Shown here: one piece after another, positions 45,840 to 55,997 of the stretch | How the letters are laid out: each line of letters begins with the position of its first letter | Numbering within the stretch: position 1 is the first letter of the stretch | Assembly: GCF_002632875.1 (NCBI RefSeq) | Contig: NZ_NJCX01000024.1 | Location: forward strand, 1 to 64,000 | Reading direction: 5' to 3' | Source of the DNA: Xenorhabdus kozodoii | GTDB taxonomy: Bacteria > Pseudomonadota > Gammaproteobacteria > Enterobacterales > Enterobacteriaceae | DNA length: 64,000 nt | Made by a program: the position numbers and the translations under genes | Notes under the pieces: model-generated | Databases searched by the model: none | What the model saw: only the letters and a program-made list of their open reading frames with translations | Told to the model about the DNA's origin: nothing

Positions 45840-46148
45840 TCTTGATGTGAAAAAACAATCACAGATTGAAAAATAACAGGCATCGTGAATAGAGTGGTGG
45901 ATAATAGCCACTCTTTCTGTTTCTTTTCCTCGAATAATATCTTGTTAAATTAAGCGATCATCTTACAGGAATGTTATTCACTGGCAGTATGCCAATAAAT
46001 TGCTACTCTCATATCGACTTAACCATTAATGCTTTATTTTTCATTTCTTATAAAAATGTGACAAGTAAGTTGTTTGGGCAACGATATACTGATAGATATA
46101 CGATCCGTGTGGCTTGGTACTGCCATTCATTTTCAGAGGGAGAGAAGA
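45840..46148. other. osmY-yjjU intergenic region
   Basis: About 310 bases. It holds the osmY terminator (45891-45926, separate entry) and the GAGGGAGAGAAGA ribosome binding site of yjjU. Plus-strand frames here are leaders of the yjjU frame without protein character. Confidence 0.45.
45891..45926 (+). terminator. Terminator of osmY
   Basis: Stem AGAGTGG / CCACTCT with a ten-base loop followed by TTCTGTTTCTTTT, about 50 bases after the osmY stop codon. Confidence 0.75.
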
Positions 46149-47267
46149 GTGGGGAAACATGTTCCAATAACATTGGGTAATATCGAACCCTTAGCTTATA
46201 AATCACAAATCAAACCTGGGAAAATTGCCCTTGTTTGTGAAGGTGGGGGTCAGCGAGGTATTTTTACTGCGGGTGTGTTGGATGAATTTCTTCGCCTTGG
46301 CTTTAATCCGTTTGAACTGTACCTTGGGACATCAGCGGGAGCGCAAAATCTTTCTGCCTATATTTGTGGCCAAAGGGGATATGCACGCAAGGTCATCCAC
46401 CGTTATACAACTGATCCTGCTTTTTTTAATCCATTACGCTTTGTGCGTGGAGGGCATTTGATCGATTTAGATTGGTACATTGCGACGATATCTAAGCAGT
46501 TGCCACTCAATATTTCCGCCGCCATGCGTCAGTTTGATGCCGGGCGAGAATTCTACATGTGCGCTTGCCGCGCGGATAATTTTGCACCGAATTACCTGCA
46601 CCCGGATGACAAAAACTGGATGGATATCATCAAAGCCTCAAGCGCCATTCCAGGATTTTATCGTAACGGCGTTACCCTTGATGATGTGGTTTATCAAGAT
46701 GGTGGCATTTGTGATGCGATCCCCGTGCAGGAAGCCTATCGCCGAGGGGCGAATACGATCGTTGTGATTCGAACCGTGCCGTCACAGCTTTACTATACAC
46801 CTCAGTGGTTCAAGCGTATGGAGCGCTGGTTAGAAGCCAGTAGCTTGCAAAAAATGGTCAAGATGATCAACCTCCATGCCCGGAGTTATCGCCGGACACA
46901 AGAATTTATCGAAAATCCACCGGATGATGTGCAAGTCTTCGAAATCTATCCGCCCGCCCCATTGGCGACAATGGCATTAGGCAGTCGGCTCAGTGCACTA
47001 AATCAGGATTATCATTTGGGGCGGCGCTGCGGGCGATATTTTCTGGCAACGATTGGACACACTTTCGTGGAAGGAAAATTTGGTTATGCAGAGCGTAGGA
47101 GTTATGGAGCATGCCGTACGGGATTAAGCCCCGATGGCTTCAGTCGCGACTGTTTTCGGAGAAATCATTTCCTGAACAATTGTTCAATAGTGGAATCCCC
47201 AATACCTGATGTGATGGAACATACGCAAATGACCGAAACGTTGATGCTGGATAAGCTGGATAATTAG
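46149..47267 (+). CDS. yjjU: Patatin-like phospholipase YjjU
   Basis: A 372-residue patatin-type lipid acyl hydrolase. The oxyanion loop CEGGGQRGIFTAGVLDEF, nucleophile Ser in LYLGTSAGAQNLSAYIC and the catalytic Asp in VVYQDGGICDAIPVQEA form the Ser-Asp dyad. The GTG at 46149 (MGKHVPITLGNIEPL) is chosen because it matches the E. coli YjjU start (MGQRIPVTLGNI) and has GAGGGAG upstream. It is followed directly (no gap) by yjjV. No signal peptide; substrate unknown. Confidence 0.93.
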   Translation: MGKHVPITLGNIEPLAYKSQIKPGKIALVCEGGGQRGIFTAGVLDEFLRLGFNPFELYLGTSAGAQNLSAYICGQRGYARKVIHRYTTDPAFFNPLRFVRGGHLIDLDWYIATISKQLPLNISAAMRQFDAGREFYMCACRADNFAPNYLHPDDKNWMDIIKASSAIPGFYRNGVTLDDVVYQDGGICDAIPVQEAYRRGANTIVVIRTVPSQLYYTPQWFKRMERWLEASSLQKMVKMINLHARSYRRTQEFIENPPDDVQVFEIYPPAPLATMALGSRLSALNQDYHLGRRCGRYFLATIGHTFVEGKFGYAERRSYGACRTGLSPDGFSRDCFRRNHFLNNCSIVESPIPDVMEHTQMTETLMLDKLDN

Positions 47268-48038
47268 ATGTTTATTGACACCCATTGCCATTTTGATTTC
47301 CCCCCTTTTGCCGGTGACGAAATAGCAAGCCTGCAACAGGCCAGGCAAATGGGGGTGGAAAAAATGATTGTCCCCACAATAGGTCAAATGAACTTCCAGA
47401 GGGTTTCTGTATTGGCTGGGGCTTATTCTCCAATTTATGCCGCATTTGGTTTACATCCACTCTATGTTGCTGAACATCAAGCGGTTCATTTGCATGAATT
47501 GGGACAAAAACTACAAGAAAAAAATACCAAATGTGTCGCGGTAGGCGAAATTGGCCTTGACCTTTATATGCCAGAACCGCAGTTTGAAAAGCAGAAAAGT
47601 CTGTTGGAGGCGCAGCTAAAACTCGCTAAACAGCATGATCTCCCCGCGATCCTCCATTCCAGAAAAAGCCATGATCCATTGGCGGCCATCTTGAGAAAGC
47701 ATAAGTTACCACGAACAGGCGTTATTCATGGTTTTGCGGGAAGCTTGTCTCAGGCCCAAGCCTTTATTCGCCTTGGCTTTTACATCGGCGTCGGGGGGAC
47801 AATTACTTACGACAGGGCGCAGAAGACGCGTAACACGATTTCACAATTGCCCCTGTCTTCTTTGGTATTGGAAACGGATGCGCCTGATATGCCGTTATCG
47901 GGGTTTCAGGGACAACCAAATAGACCAGAAAACGTTGCCCAAGTTTTTTCTGTATTGTGTGAATTGCGTCGAGAGCCGTCAGATGAAATTGCGAACCAAA
48001 TTTACCAAAACAGTGTGGCATTATTTGCATTGGATTGA
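47268..48038 (+). CDS. yjjV: TatD-family metal-dependent hydrolase YjjV
   Basis: A 256-residue TIM-barrel hydrolase with the metal ligands of the TatD family: FIDTHCHFDFPP (HxH), AVGEIGLDLYMPEPQ (Glu), AILHSRKSHD (His), VIHGFAGS and LVLETDAPDMPLSG (Asp). TatD proteins act as metal-dependent DNases or phosphoesterases. It starts immediately after yjjU stops, and the order yjjU-yjjV is as in E. coli. Confidence 0.93.
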   Translation: MFIDTHCHFDFPPFAGDEIASLQQARQMGVEKMIVPTIGQMNFQRVSVLAGAYSPIYAAFGLHPLYVAEHQAVHLHELGQKLQEKNTKCVAVGEIGLDLYMPEPQFEKQKSLLEAQLKLAKQHDLPAILHSRKSHDPLAAILRKHKLPRTGVIHGFAGSLSQAQAFIRLGFYIGVGGTITYDRAQKTRNTISQLPLSSLVLETDAPDMPLSGFQGQPNRPENVAQVFSVLCELRREPSDEIANQIYQNSVALFALD

Positions 48039-48408
48039 CCTGTACCGAGTTGCAAGCTAATGACAGAAAAACGGATTCTCAGGCACGTACTAACAAAAAA
48101 GCAGCGATTTGAAAGAGAGGAGTAGAGTAAATATTAATAATGCTTAACTGATATTCCTTGCCTATTTATTCTGTTTTTTACCTTATTCTCCGTTAAATTA
48201 TCTAATCCCACTGAAACTAGATGGTTTTATGTGACGTATGTCTCATTTTTAATTTTTATATTACTTTTTGTAGCACTAATTTGTGATGTTAGTTGCTTGT
48301 TCCTTTTTGGTCCTAGGTATAATCGCCCCACACACAATGTCAGTAGGAACTTATGGAATAACTGACATATTTTCTTATTATTTTATTTAGTGAACAGGGA
48401 TTCTTCCA
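48039..48408. other. Control region upstream of the nucleoside transport/salvage genes
   Basis: 370 non-coding bases. A TGTGA-CGTATG-TCTCA sequence (48230-48245) and a weaker TTGTGATGTTAGTTGC (from 48281) resemble tandem CRP sites; paired CRP sites are where CytR also acts in nupC/deo promoters of E. coli. No gene is seen. Confidence 0.45.
48230..48245. promoter_or_regulatory. CRP-like site upstream of the nucleoside transporter
   Basis: TGTGA-N6-TCTCA, 8-9 of 10 half-site matches to the CRP consensus, about 165 bases before the transporter start. Nucleoside uptake genes are CRP-activated and CytR-repressed in E. coli. Confidence 0.45.
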
Positions 48409-49686
48409 ATGCAACTCCTTATGAGCCTGATCGGGATGGTAGTGCTGGTTTTGATCGCAGTACTTTTCTCCAGTAATTATCGAGCCATTAAAATCCGTAC
48501 TGTCCTGGGCGCCTTTCTGCTTCAGGTTGCTGTTGGAGCATTTGTACTTTATGTACCCGCCGGTAAAGACATTCTGGGAGGAATGTCAAGAGGTGTTTCC
48601 AACGTAATAGGGTATGGACAAAAAGGAACTGATTTTATTTTTGGCGGCTTGGTTTCCGACAAAATGTTTGAATTGTTCGGTGGTAGCGGTTTTATCTTTG
48701 CCTTGCGCGTCCTGCCAGTAATTGTTTTCTTCTCATCGCTGATTGCCGTGTTGTATTACATGGGGATCATGCAGCTCGTCATCAAAATCTTGGGTGGCGG
48801 ATTGCAGAAACTATTGGGAACCTCACGGACTGAATCTCTGTCTGCGACGGCGAACATTTTCGTCGGTCAAACCGAAGCCCCTCTGGTTGTGCGCCCTTAT
48901 ATCTCGTCGATGACCCAGTCTGAGTTGTTCGCCGTGATGTGTGGTGGCTTGGCTTCAGTGGCTGGCTCTGTACTGGCAGGCTATGCCTCTATGGGTGTTC
49001 CATTGGAATACCTGATTGCGGCTTCATTTATGGCCGCCCCTGGTGGTTTGCTGTTTGCGAAATTGCTCGTACCGGAAACTGAAAAAACGCAGGATACGGC
49101 TGATGCGATGTCGTTGATTGCCGCAGAAGATCGTCCTGCCAATGTGATTGATGCCGCGGCATCGGGTGCGGCATCCGGTATGCAGTTGGCCCTGAATGTG
49201 GGTGCCATGTTGTTGGCATTCACCGCATTGATTGCGCTGTTAAACGGTATCTTAGGCGGTATCGGTGGCTGGTTTGATTATCCTCAATTATCTATGGAAC
49301 TGGTTTTAGGTTGGGTTTTTGCCCCAATCGCCTACCTGATCGGTATTCCGTGGAATGAAGCAACCATCGCGGGTTCTTTCATTGGGCAGAAATTAGTTGT
49401 CAATGAATTCGTGGCATTCATGAACTTTAGTGAATATATGAAAGCGGATGATGTCGTCCAGGCTGCGGGTCTGCAAGTGCTTTCCGGCCATACTAAAGCC
49501 ATCATCTCGTTTGCCCTGTGTGGATTCGCCAACCTGTCTTCGGTTGCGATCCTTCTGGGTGGCTTAGGGGGTATGGCACCAAGCCGTCGCGGTGATATTG
49601 CCCGTTTCGGTTTGAAAGCGGTATTGGCAGGTTCACTCTCTAACTTGATGAGTGCAACCATCGCTGGATTCTTCCTCTCGCTGTAA
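48409..49686 (+). CDS. NupC-family concentrative nucleoside transporter
   Basis: A 425-residue inner-membrane proton/nucleoside symporter. The family motif [13 protein letters not shown] (re-entrant helix) is at about residue 165, and [36 protein letters not shown] and [20 protein letters not shown] are typical. It precedes deoC, so imported nucleosides would feed directly to the catabolic enzymes. It could be called nupC, nupX or psuT; the NupC group is likeliest from context, but I leave the symbol open. Confidence 0.9.
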   Translation: MQLLMSLIGMVVLVLIAVLFSSNYRAIKIRTVLGAFLLQVAVGAFVLYVPAGKDILGGMSRGVSNVIGYGQKGTDFIFGGLVSDKMFELFGGSGFIFALRVLPVIVFFSSLIAVLYYMGIMQLVIKILGGGLQKLLGTSRTESLSATANIFVGQTEAPLVVRPYISSMTQSELFAVMCGGLASVAGSVLAGYASMGVPLEYLIAASFMAAPGGLLFAKLLVPETEKTQDTADAMSLIAAEDRPANVIDAAASGAASGMQLALNVGAMLLAFTALIALLNGILGGIGGWFDYPQLSMELVLGWVFAPIAYLIGIPWNEATIAGSFIGQKLVVNEFVAFMNFSEYMKADDVVQAAGLQVLSGHTKAIISFALCGFANLSSVAILLGGLGGMAPSRRGDIARFGLKAVLAGSLSNLMSATIAGFFLSL

Positions 49687-49711
49687 AACGCAGGAAATAG
49701 CTATCACATTG

Positions 49712-49748
49712 AATGCAGGTGAGAGATTTCTCACCTGCATTTGTTTTA
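49712..49748 (+). terminator. Terminator between the nucleoside transporter and deoC
   Basis: A 13-bp perfect stem AATGCAGGTGAGA / TCTCACCTGCATT with a four-base loop, followed by TGTTTT. It may separate the transporter transcript from deoCABD. Confidence 0.8.
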
Positions 49749-49796
49749 AATCTGTTGTCTGATTCAGTCATGATAATCACACTGTTGGAGAGTTTT

Positions 49797-50576
49797 ATGA
49801 CCGATTTAACCGCCGCCGCTAAGCAGGCGCTAAGTTTGATGGATTTAACGACACTTAATGATGATGATACTGATGAGAAAGTCACCGCACTTTGTCGTCA
49901 AGCAAACAGCCCCGCCGGACATACGGCCGCTATTTGTATCTATCCACGCTTCATTCCTGTGGCACGTAAGGTATTACGTGAGCAGGGAACCCCGGATATT
50001 CGCATTGCCACCGTGACTAATTTCCCGCATGGCAATGATGATATCGACATTGCGGTGGCTGAAACTCGTGCAGCGATAGCCTATGGTGCTGATGAAGTGG
50101 ACGTGGTTTTCCCTTATCGCGCTTTGATGGCTGGTAATGAACAGATTGGTTTTGACCTGGTCAAAGCCTGTCAAACAGCTTGCGCGGGATCCGGCGTCTG
50201 GCTGAAAGTCATCATTGAAACGGGTGAGTTGAAAGCAGCGACGCTGATCCGCAAGGCATCTGAAATTTCCATTAAAGCGGGGGCTGATTTCATCAAAACC
50301 TCAACCGGTAAAGTTCCTGTCAATGCGACACTGGAAAGTGCCGAAATTATGCTCAATGTGATCCGTGATATGGGCGTCAGTGATCGCGTTGGTTTTAAAC
50401 CGGCGGGTGGCGTGCGCACTACCGAAGAAGCGGCACAATATTTGGTGCTGGCAGAGCGTATTCTGGGCGACAAATGGGTTGATCCCCGTCATTTCCGTTT
50501 TGGTGCTTCCAGTTTGTTGGGGAATTTGCTGACCACGCTTGGACACCAGAGCCAAAAACAGAGTAGTGGTTATTGA
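49797..50576 (+). CDS. deoC: Deoxyribose-phosphate aldolase
   Basis: A 259-residue class I aldolase that splits 2-deoxyribose-5-phosphate to glyceraldehyde-3-phosphate and acetaldehyde. The Schiff-base Lys is in [15 protein letters not shown], a second Lys in [14 protein letters not shown], and the Asp in [14 protein letters not shown]. The start at 49797 ([20 protein letters not shown]) follows TTGGAGAG; upstream in-frame codons overlap the terminator hairpin and are rejected. Confidence 0.97.
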   Translation: MTDLTAAAKQALSLMDLTTLNDDDTDEKVTALCRQANSPAGHTAAICIYPRFIPVARKVLREQGTPDIRIATVTNFPHGNDDIDIAVAETRAAIAYGADEVDVVFPYRALMAGNEQIGFDLVKACQTACAGSGVWLKVIIETGELKAATLIRKASEISIKAGADFIKTSTGKVPVNATLESAEIMLNVIRDMGVSDRVGFKPAGGVRTTEEAAQYLVLAERILGDKWVDPRHFRFGASSLLGNLLTTLGHQSQKQSSGY

Positions 50577-50596
50577 GATCAATAATGACTGATGAT

Positions 50597-50619
50597 ATGC
50601 ACGCTAAGATAGCGTGCAT
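50597..50619 (+). other. Hairpin between deoC and deoA
   Basis: Perfect 10-bp stem ATGCACGCTA / TAGCGTGCAT with a three-base loop and no T-run, within the 84-base gap. It is probably an mRNA-stabilising or processing element rather than a terminator. Confidence 0.5.
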
Positions 50620-50660
50620 GACTGCCATTCTTTTCAGGTAATCATGATTGGGAGGTAGCT

Positions 50661-52019
50661 TTGTTTCTGGCACAGGAAATTATCCGCAAAAAACGTGATG
50701 GTCACTCATTGAGTGAAGAAGAGATACGCTTCTTTATTAATGGCGTCCGTGATAATACGGTTTCTGAAGGGCAGATTGCTGCACTGGCAATGACCATCTA
50801 CTTCCATGATATGACAATGGAAGAGCGTGTCGCACTCACATTGGCGATGCGTGATTCTGGTACGGTTTTAGATTGGAAGAAATTGAATTTACCCGGCCCG
50901 ATTGTCGATAAACACTCGACAGGCGGTGTAGGCGATGTCACTTCCCTGATGCTTGGTCCAATGGTGGCGGCCTGCGGAGGCTATGTGCCAATGATATCGG
51001 GACGTGGCCTGGGGCATACCGGAGGAACGCTGGATAAATTAGAATCCATTCCTGATTTTGACATTTTTCCCGATGAGCACCGTTTCCGCGACATTATTCG
51101 CAATGTGGGCGTTGCCATTATCGGACAGACAAATTCACTGGCACCTGCGGATAAACGCTTTTATGCGACACGCGATATCACGGCGACCGTGGATTCCATC
51201 CCTTTAATTACCGCCTCTATCCTGGGTAAAAAATTAGCCGAAGGATTGGATGCGTTGGTTATGGATGTGAAAGTGGGATCGGGGGCATTTATGCCGACCT
51301 ACGAACAATCGGAACGGCTAGCCGAAGCGATTGTTGAAGTCGCCAATGGTGCAGGGTGCAAGACCACCGCACTCTTGACGGATATGAATCAAGTACTAGC
51401 ATCCAGTGCGGGTAATGCGCTGGAAGTGCGTGAAGCCGTCCAATTCTTGACGGGGGAATACCGTAATCCTCGGTTATTTGAAGTCACCATGGCGCTGTCT
51501 GCTGAAATGCTGGTTTCGGGGAATTTGGCTATCGATCGTGACGATGCCTATCGTCAGTTACAGGCAGCCCTGGACAGCGGCAGGGCGGCGGAAACATTTG
51601 GTCGTATGGTGGCAGCACAAAAAGGGCCGACTGATTTTGTCGAAAATTACTCTCGCTACCTGCCAACAGCGGAATTCATCAAACCCGTATTCGCCGGACA
51701 GGGGTTAGCTGAAAGGGATTGCATCGTTGCAGAAATGGATACCCGCGCCTTGGGACTGGCGGTTGTCACATTGGGCGGCGGGCGCCGTAAGGCGACTGAT
51801 CCTATTAATTACCGTGTGGGGCTAAGTGATATCATTGCGCTGGGCACCAAAGTGCATACAGATACGCCTTTGGCAACGATCCATGCCAGTAGTGAACAAG
51901 CCTGGCATGAAGCCGCAGAGGCAATACATAAGGCTTTTGTTTTTAAAGAAACCGCTGCTTCTAAGCACAACGAAAAACAAGCCGCTACGCCTATGATTTA
52001 TCGTTATATTAATGGGTAA
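50661..52019 (+). CDS. deoA: Thymidine phosphorylase
   Basis: A 452-residue enzyme converting thymidine and phosphate to thymine and deoxyribose-1-phosphate. The family signature lies in [17 protein letters not shown] with the phosphate site [14 protein letters not shown]. Translation begins at a TTG ([20 protein letters not shown]) behind GGGAGGTAGCT; E. coli deoA also uses a weak start here. It is part of deoCABD. Confidence 0.97.
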   Translation: MFLAQEIIRKKRDGHSLSEEEIRFFINGVRDNTVSEGQIAALAMTIYFHDMTMEERVALTLAMRDSGTVLDWKKLNLPGPIVDKHSTGGVGDVTSLMLGPMVAACGGYVPMISGRGLGHTGGTLDKLESIPDFDIFPDEHRFRDIIRNVGVAIIGQTNSLAPADKRFYATRDITATVDSIPLITASILGKKLAEGLDALVMDVKVGSGAFMPTYEQSERLAEAIVEVANGAGCKTTALLTDMNQVLASSAGNALEVREAVQFLTGEYRNPRLFEVTMALSAEMLVSGNLAIDRDDAYRQLQAALDSGRAAETFGRMVAAQKGPTDFVENYSRYLPTAEFIKPVFAGQGLAERDCIVAEMDTRALGLAVVTLGGGRRKATDPINYRVGLSDIIALGTKVHTDTPLATIHASSEQAWHEAAEAIHKAFVFKETAASKHNEKQAATPMIYRYING

Positions 52020-52096
52020 ACCCTACAAGCATTGAAATTGATTTTATTAGCTGGCAGTTTCCGCATTGATAGCGTGAATTGACGCAGGAGAAAATT

Positions 52097-53320
52097 ATGA
52101 AACGTACATTCATCATGGTATTGGATTCCTTTGGTATTGGTGCAACAGCCGATGCTGAAAAGTTTGGTGATACGGGATCTAACACTTTGGGGCATATAGC
52201 AGAACGATGTGCCCGTGGTGAGGCTGATGTCGGCCGTAAAGGGTCACTACACTTGCCAAACCTGAGTCGGCTGGGATTGGGTAAAGCAGCGGAAGAGTCT
52301 TGTGGAACTTTCCCGATCGGTTTGGATAAAGAGGCTGAAATTATTGGCGCTTACGGTTATGCGAGTGAACTTTCTTCTGGTAAAGACACACCATCAGGTC
52401 ACTGGGAAATTGCCGGTGTTCCGGTTCTGTTTGACTGGGGTTATTTCCATGACGAAGAAAACAGCTTCCCGCAGGCATTGCTGGATAAACTCGTCGAACG
52501 GGCAAATCTGCCGGGTTATCTGGGGAACTGTCACTCTTCCGGTACGGTTATTCTGGACAAATTGGGTGAAGAGCACATGAAAACGGGTAAGCCGATTTTC
52601 TATACCTCTGCGGATTCTGTGTTCCAGATCGCTTGCCATGAAGAGACATTTGGCTTAGATCGCCTGTATGAACTGTGTGAAATCGCCCGTGAAGAGTTGA
52701 ATATTGGCGAATATAACATTGGCCGCGTTATTGCCCGTCCATTTGTAGGGGATAAAGCTGGAAGTTTCCAGCGTACTGGCAACCGCCATGATTTGGCCGT
52801 TGAGCCACCGGCACCCACTGTTTTGAAAAAACTCGTTGATGAAAAACAGGGTGAAGTGGTTTCCATTGGCAAAATTGCCGATATCTATGCGAATGTCGGG
52901 ATCACCAAAAAGATCAAGGCGACAGGAATTGATGCCCTGTTTGATGCTTCATTGATTGAAATGGAGCAGGCAGGAGACAACACCATCGTATTTACCAACT
53001 TTGTTGATTTTGACTCGTCTTACGGTCACCGCCGTGATGTTGCTGGTTATGCGGCCGCACTGGAGTTATTTGACCGCCGTTTACCAGAGATGCTGAAACG
53101 GGTTAAAGAAGACGACATTCTGATTTTGACCGCTGACCACGGTTGTGACCCAACCTGGCCGGGTACAGATCACACCCGTGAACATGTACCGGTGCTGGTT
53201 TATGGACCTAAAGTCAAACCCGGCTCATTAGGACATCGTGAAACGTTCGCCGACATGGGGCAGACCGTCGCAAAATACTTCGATCTGACCCCAATGGATT
53301 ACGGTAAAGCGATGTTTTAA
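52097..53320 (+). CDS. deoB: Phosphopentomutase
   Basis: A 407-residue enzyme that interconverts deoxyribose/ribose 1- and 5-phosphates, linking deoA/deoD to deoC. Metal-binding residues are in [16 protein letters not shown] near the start and [20 protein letters not shown] near the end, with [14 protein letters not shown] in between. The start at 52097 ([13 protein letters not shown]) is set by GCAGGAGAAAATT. Confidence 0.97.
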   Translation: MKRTFIMVLDSFGIGATADAEKFGDTGSNTLGHIAERCARGEADVGRKGSLHLPNLSRLGLGKAAEESCGTFPIGLDKEAEIIGAYGYASELSSGKDTPSGHWEIAGVPVLFDWGYFHDEENSFPQALLDKLVERANLPGYLGNCHSSGTVILDKLGEEHMKTGKPIFYTSADSVFQIACHEETFGLDRLYELCEIAREELNIGEYNIGRVIARPFVGDKAGSFQRTGNRHDLAVEPPAPTVLKKLVDEKQGEVVSIGKIADIYANVGITKKIKATGIDALFDASLIEMEQAGDNTIVFTNFVDFDSSYGHRRDVAGYAAALELFDRRLPEMLKRVKEDDILILTADHGCDPTWPGTDHTREHVPVLVYGPKVKPGSLGHRETFADMGQTVAKYFDLTPMDYGKAMF

Positions 53321-53391
53321 TCTGTTGTGGAGACCTGAGGGTCTCCCGTTTTCATCTATTTTGATACGTAATAAAAACAAGGAAATAAATT

Positions 53392-54108
53392 ATGGCCACC
53401 CCACATATTAATGCTGAGATGGGCGATTTTGCTGATGTTGTTTTGATGCCCGGTGACCCACTGCGTGCAAAATATATCGCGGAAACTTTCTTGGAAGATG
53501 CTCGTCAGGTTAACAATGTTCGCGGCATGCTGGGTTTTACCGGTACTTACAAAGGCCGCCGTATCTCTGTTATGGGCCATGGAATGGGTATCCCGTCTTG
53601 CTCTATCTATGCCAAAGAACTGATTACTGAATTTGGTGTTAAAAAAATCATCCGTATCGGCTCCTGTGGTGCGGTCAACAAAGACGTTAAAATTCGTGAT
53701 GTTGTCATTGGCATGGGGGCATGTACGGATTCCAAAGTAAACCGTCTGCGCTTTAAAGATCACGACTTTGCGGCTATTGCTGACTTTGACCTGGTTCGTC
53801 ATGCGGTTGATGCGGCGAAGGCGAAGAATGTCAATGTGCGCGTCGGTAATATCTTTTCTGCGGATCTGTTTTATACACCAGACCCGCAGATGTTCGACGT
53901 CATGGAAAAATACGGTGTTTTGGGTGTAGAAATGGAAGCGGCAGGTATTTACGGTGTTGCCGCTGAATTTGGTGCAAAAGCCTTGGCGATTTGCACGGTT
54001 TCTGACCATATCCGTACGGGTGAACAAACCACGGCTGAAGAGCGCCAAAATACCTTTAATGACATGATCGAAATTGCGCTTGAATCCATTTTGCTGGGTG
54101 ACAATTAA
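53392..54108 (+). CDS. deoD: Purine nucleoside phosphorylase (DeoD type)
   Basis: A 238-residue hexameric phosphorylase that cleaves purine (deoxy)nucleosides. [36 protein letters not shown] and [20 protein letters not shown] hold the phosphate and nucleoside sites. It is the last gene of deoCABD, followed by a strong terminator. Confidence 0.98.
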   Translation: MATPHINAEMGDFADVVLMPGDPLRAKYIAETFLEDARQVNNVRGMLGFTGTYKGRRISVMGHGMGIPSCSIYAKELITEFGVKKIIRIGSCGAVNKDVKIRDVVIGMGACTDSKVNRLRFKDHDFAAIADFDLVRHAVDAAKAKNVNVRVGNIFSADLFYTPDPQMFDVMEKYGVLGVEMEAAGIYGVAAEFGAKALAICTVSDHIRTGEQTTAEERQNTFNDMIEIALESILLGDN

Positions 54109-54147
54109 ACAAGTATAAATAATTTTGGCATTTGATTAAAAAATCAT

Positions 54148-54179
54148 AAGCCCTTTCCATTATTGGAAAGGGCTTTTTA
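54148..54179 (+). terminator. Terminator of the deo operon
   Basis: A 12-bp stem AAGCCCTTTCCA / TGGAAAGGGCTT with a four-base loop, followed by TTTAT, 40 bases past deoD. Confidence 0.9.
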
Positions 54180-54828
54180 TTTATCAATCGTGTACCAATT
54201 TATATCGATTATTATGGGCCGGGTTTAGTTATTTATTTAACTGTGATTAATTTTTTTATTTGATTAGAAAGCGAGTAAACGCAATAAACTTAACACATTT
54301 TGAACGATTATTTTAAGGGGTGTTTTTTGTTTATAATTAGCTTGATAATCATGTGGTTTGGATAAATATTCTGGTTTTATATTGACTTTGTCGATAATCA
54401 TGACAATAAAAACTGAATGTTATGGTTATTTCGGGATAATAAAATGCACCTTGTTTGCAAAAGTAAAAAGTGGAGAAATAAAGTGACACCAATTAAGATC
54501 CTGAACTACTAAACATTGCTCGATATAACTTAGTGGAATAATCCAAAATTAAAAAATTATTAGTAAAATATACTACTCGTTATCTGTACTTTTGGCTAAA
54601 AACTCATATTTAATATGATGTTAAGGCACATGGTCAGTTTTATCGGCTGAAATTTGACTTAAGGTTTATTGTGTAGAATCATATTGCCGGTTTAGTTTAT
54701 TTTGACAGATTATGATTTTCGTCAAAAAACTAAATAATCATTAGCCCAAGTGTCAGAAATTAATTTCTGTGCTTCGGCTCCCTTTTGGTTATTAATATCG
54801 ATTTTATGATTAAAGGAATAAGTTAATT
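54180..54828. other. AT-rich control region upstream of the fimbrial operon
   Basis: About 650 non-coding, AT-rich bases. A perfect 16-bp palindrome CAGAAATTAATTTCTG lies at 54754-54769, 60 bases before the pilin gene, and an AAAGGAATAAG ribosome binding site ends the region. I did not find long inverted repeats flanking a promoter, nor a recombinase gene nearby, so there is no sign of an MR/P-type invertible switch. Confidence 0.5.
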
Positions 54829-55401
54829 ATGAAACTTAACAAATTGGCGATGGTTTTGGGTTTTGGTTTGGCTTTAGCTGCGGGTTCTGCAAGTGCTGAC
54901 GATGCCGGTGATACTGGTGCTAATACTGGTACTGCAAAAGTAGCTAACCAAGGTAGCGGCACCGTTAAATTCACCGGTTCTATCATTGATGCACCTTGCT
55001 CAATCAAAAACACCAATGTTGAAGTGGATATGGGTGCTATTTCCAGCGTTGCCCTGAAAGATGGTGGCCGTTCAGCGTCCAAGTCTTTCAAAATTGAATT
55101 AGAAGGTTGTACTTTTGAAACTAAAGGTAGCGTGCAAACGACTTTTAATGGCCCAGAAGCTACTGAGAAAGGTTTACTGGCTATTGAAGGTACAGCACAG
55201 GGTGCAGCAATCGCAATCACCAACCATGGCAATAAAGTCATTCCTTTGGGCGAAGCGTCAGACGCAATGTCTCTGCATGACGGCAACAACGATCTGAATT
55301 TCGCAGCGCACCTGAAAGGTCTGACAGGAGAAGATAAGAAAGGTTCTGTAACAGCAGGTAACTTCACTGCTATCGCAAACTTTACTTTAAACTACCAATA
55401 A
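54829..55401 (+). CDS. mrxA: Major fimbrial subunit (MrxA-like pilin)
   Basis: A 190-residue type 1/MR/P-type pilin. Signal peptide LAMVLGFGLALAAGSASA, a disulfide pair (Cys in DAPCSIKNTNVEVDMG and in LEGCTFETKGSV), and the C-terminal pilin signature GNFTAIANFTLNYQ with the penultimate Tyr. It is the first gene of the operon and separated from the usher by nearly 600 bases with a hairpin, so it is probably produced in excess. In X. nematophila the corresponding MrxA pilin has been reported toxic to insect haemocytes; that property is knowledge of the homologue, not visible here. Confidence 0.88.
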   Translation: MKLNKLAMVLGFGLALAAGSASADDAGDTGANTGTAKVANQGSGTVKFTGSIIDAPCSIKNTNVEVDMGAISSVALKDGGRSASKSFKIELEGCTFETKGSVQTTFNGPEATEKGLLAIEGTAQGAAIAITNHGNKVIPLGEASDAMSLHDGNNDLNFAAHLKGLTGEDKKGSVTAGNFTAIANFTLNYQ

Positions 55402-55997
55402 TATTGCAAGCAATCTGTTAATTTTTGATGCTTGAATATCAGGAAGTTCACATTAATTGTTCACCATGACTTTCCTGATAATATATTTAGGGTATTTCTG
55501 GGATATATCGTGTAAGTAAGGTATGACTACAATATTCTGTCACACGATCTTTTTTATTGATGTAAGTCAATATTATTAGTGATCGCGCAAGCAGATTGCG
55601 TCATTAACAAAATGATCCTTGTAGATGTAAATTGAAATACCCTTTTTTTATTTATTTATTTAATTTATGGTGTTCTCTATTGGCTGTATTCGGAAAATAA
55701 AAATTTTCACTATTCTGAAATAATTGCTAATGGTATACCGATGGTGACGTTTCCTCTACTTCCCGCAGTACGGTAAAACAAGTGAAGCACAAACAGAGAA
55801 CGTAACATATTACGGATAGGCAGGGCATGTGGCTATCTTTGCAACCCCAGTATCGGTCAGGGGCCTCAATGTAGATCGATGAACTTTAATGACGCCATGT
55901 ATGAGGTAAGAAAGCCTATGCGCTTACAGACTCGGTCATGTCAGACAGCGGCTAATTTCAAACGGGATCCTTAACGATTCATTGTTCAGAGGATGTT
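55402..55997. other. Long pilin-usher spacer
   Basis: 596 bases without a recognisable gene. A hairpin follows the pilin gene (55438-55480). The right part (about 55720-55980) is less AT-rich than the left and could be a gene remnant; related mrp operons have mrpB at this place, but I cannot recognise MrpB sequence. The usher ribosome binding site AGAGGATG ends the region. Confidence 0.4.
55438..55480 (+). terminator. Hairpin after the pilin gene, probable attenuator
   Basis: TATCAGGAA / TTTCCTGATA inverted repeat with a long loop, about 40 bases after the pilin stop. Stems here in fimbrial operons usually stabilise or partly terminate the pilin mRNA. Confidence 0.5.

Noticed and set aside
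53356-54048. A 230-codon frame antisense to deoD
   Set aside because: Complement of a conserved gene with the same third-position pattern; no protein-like features.
54180-54828. MR/P-type invertible promoter switch upstream of the pilin gene
   Set aside because: No long inverted repeats flanking a promoter-sized segment were found by eye and no recombinase gene lies nearby.
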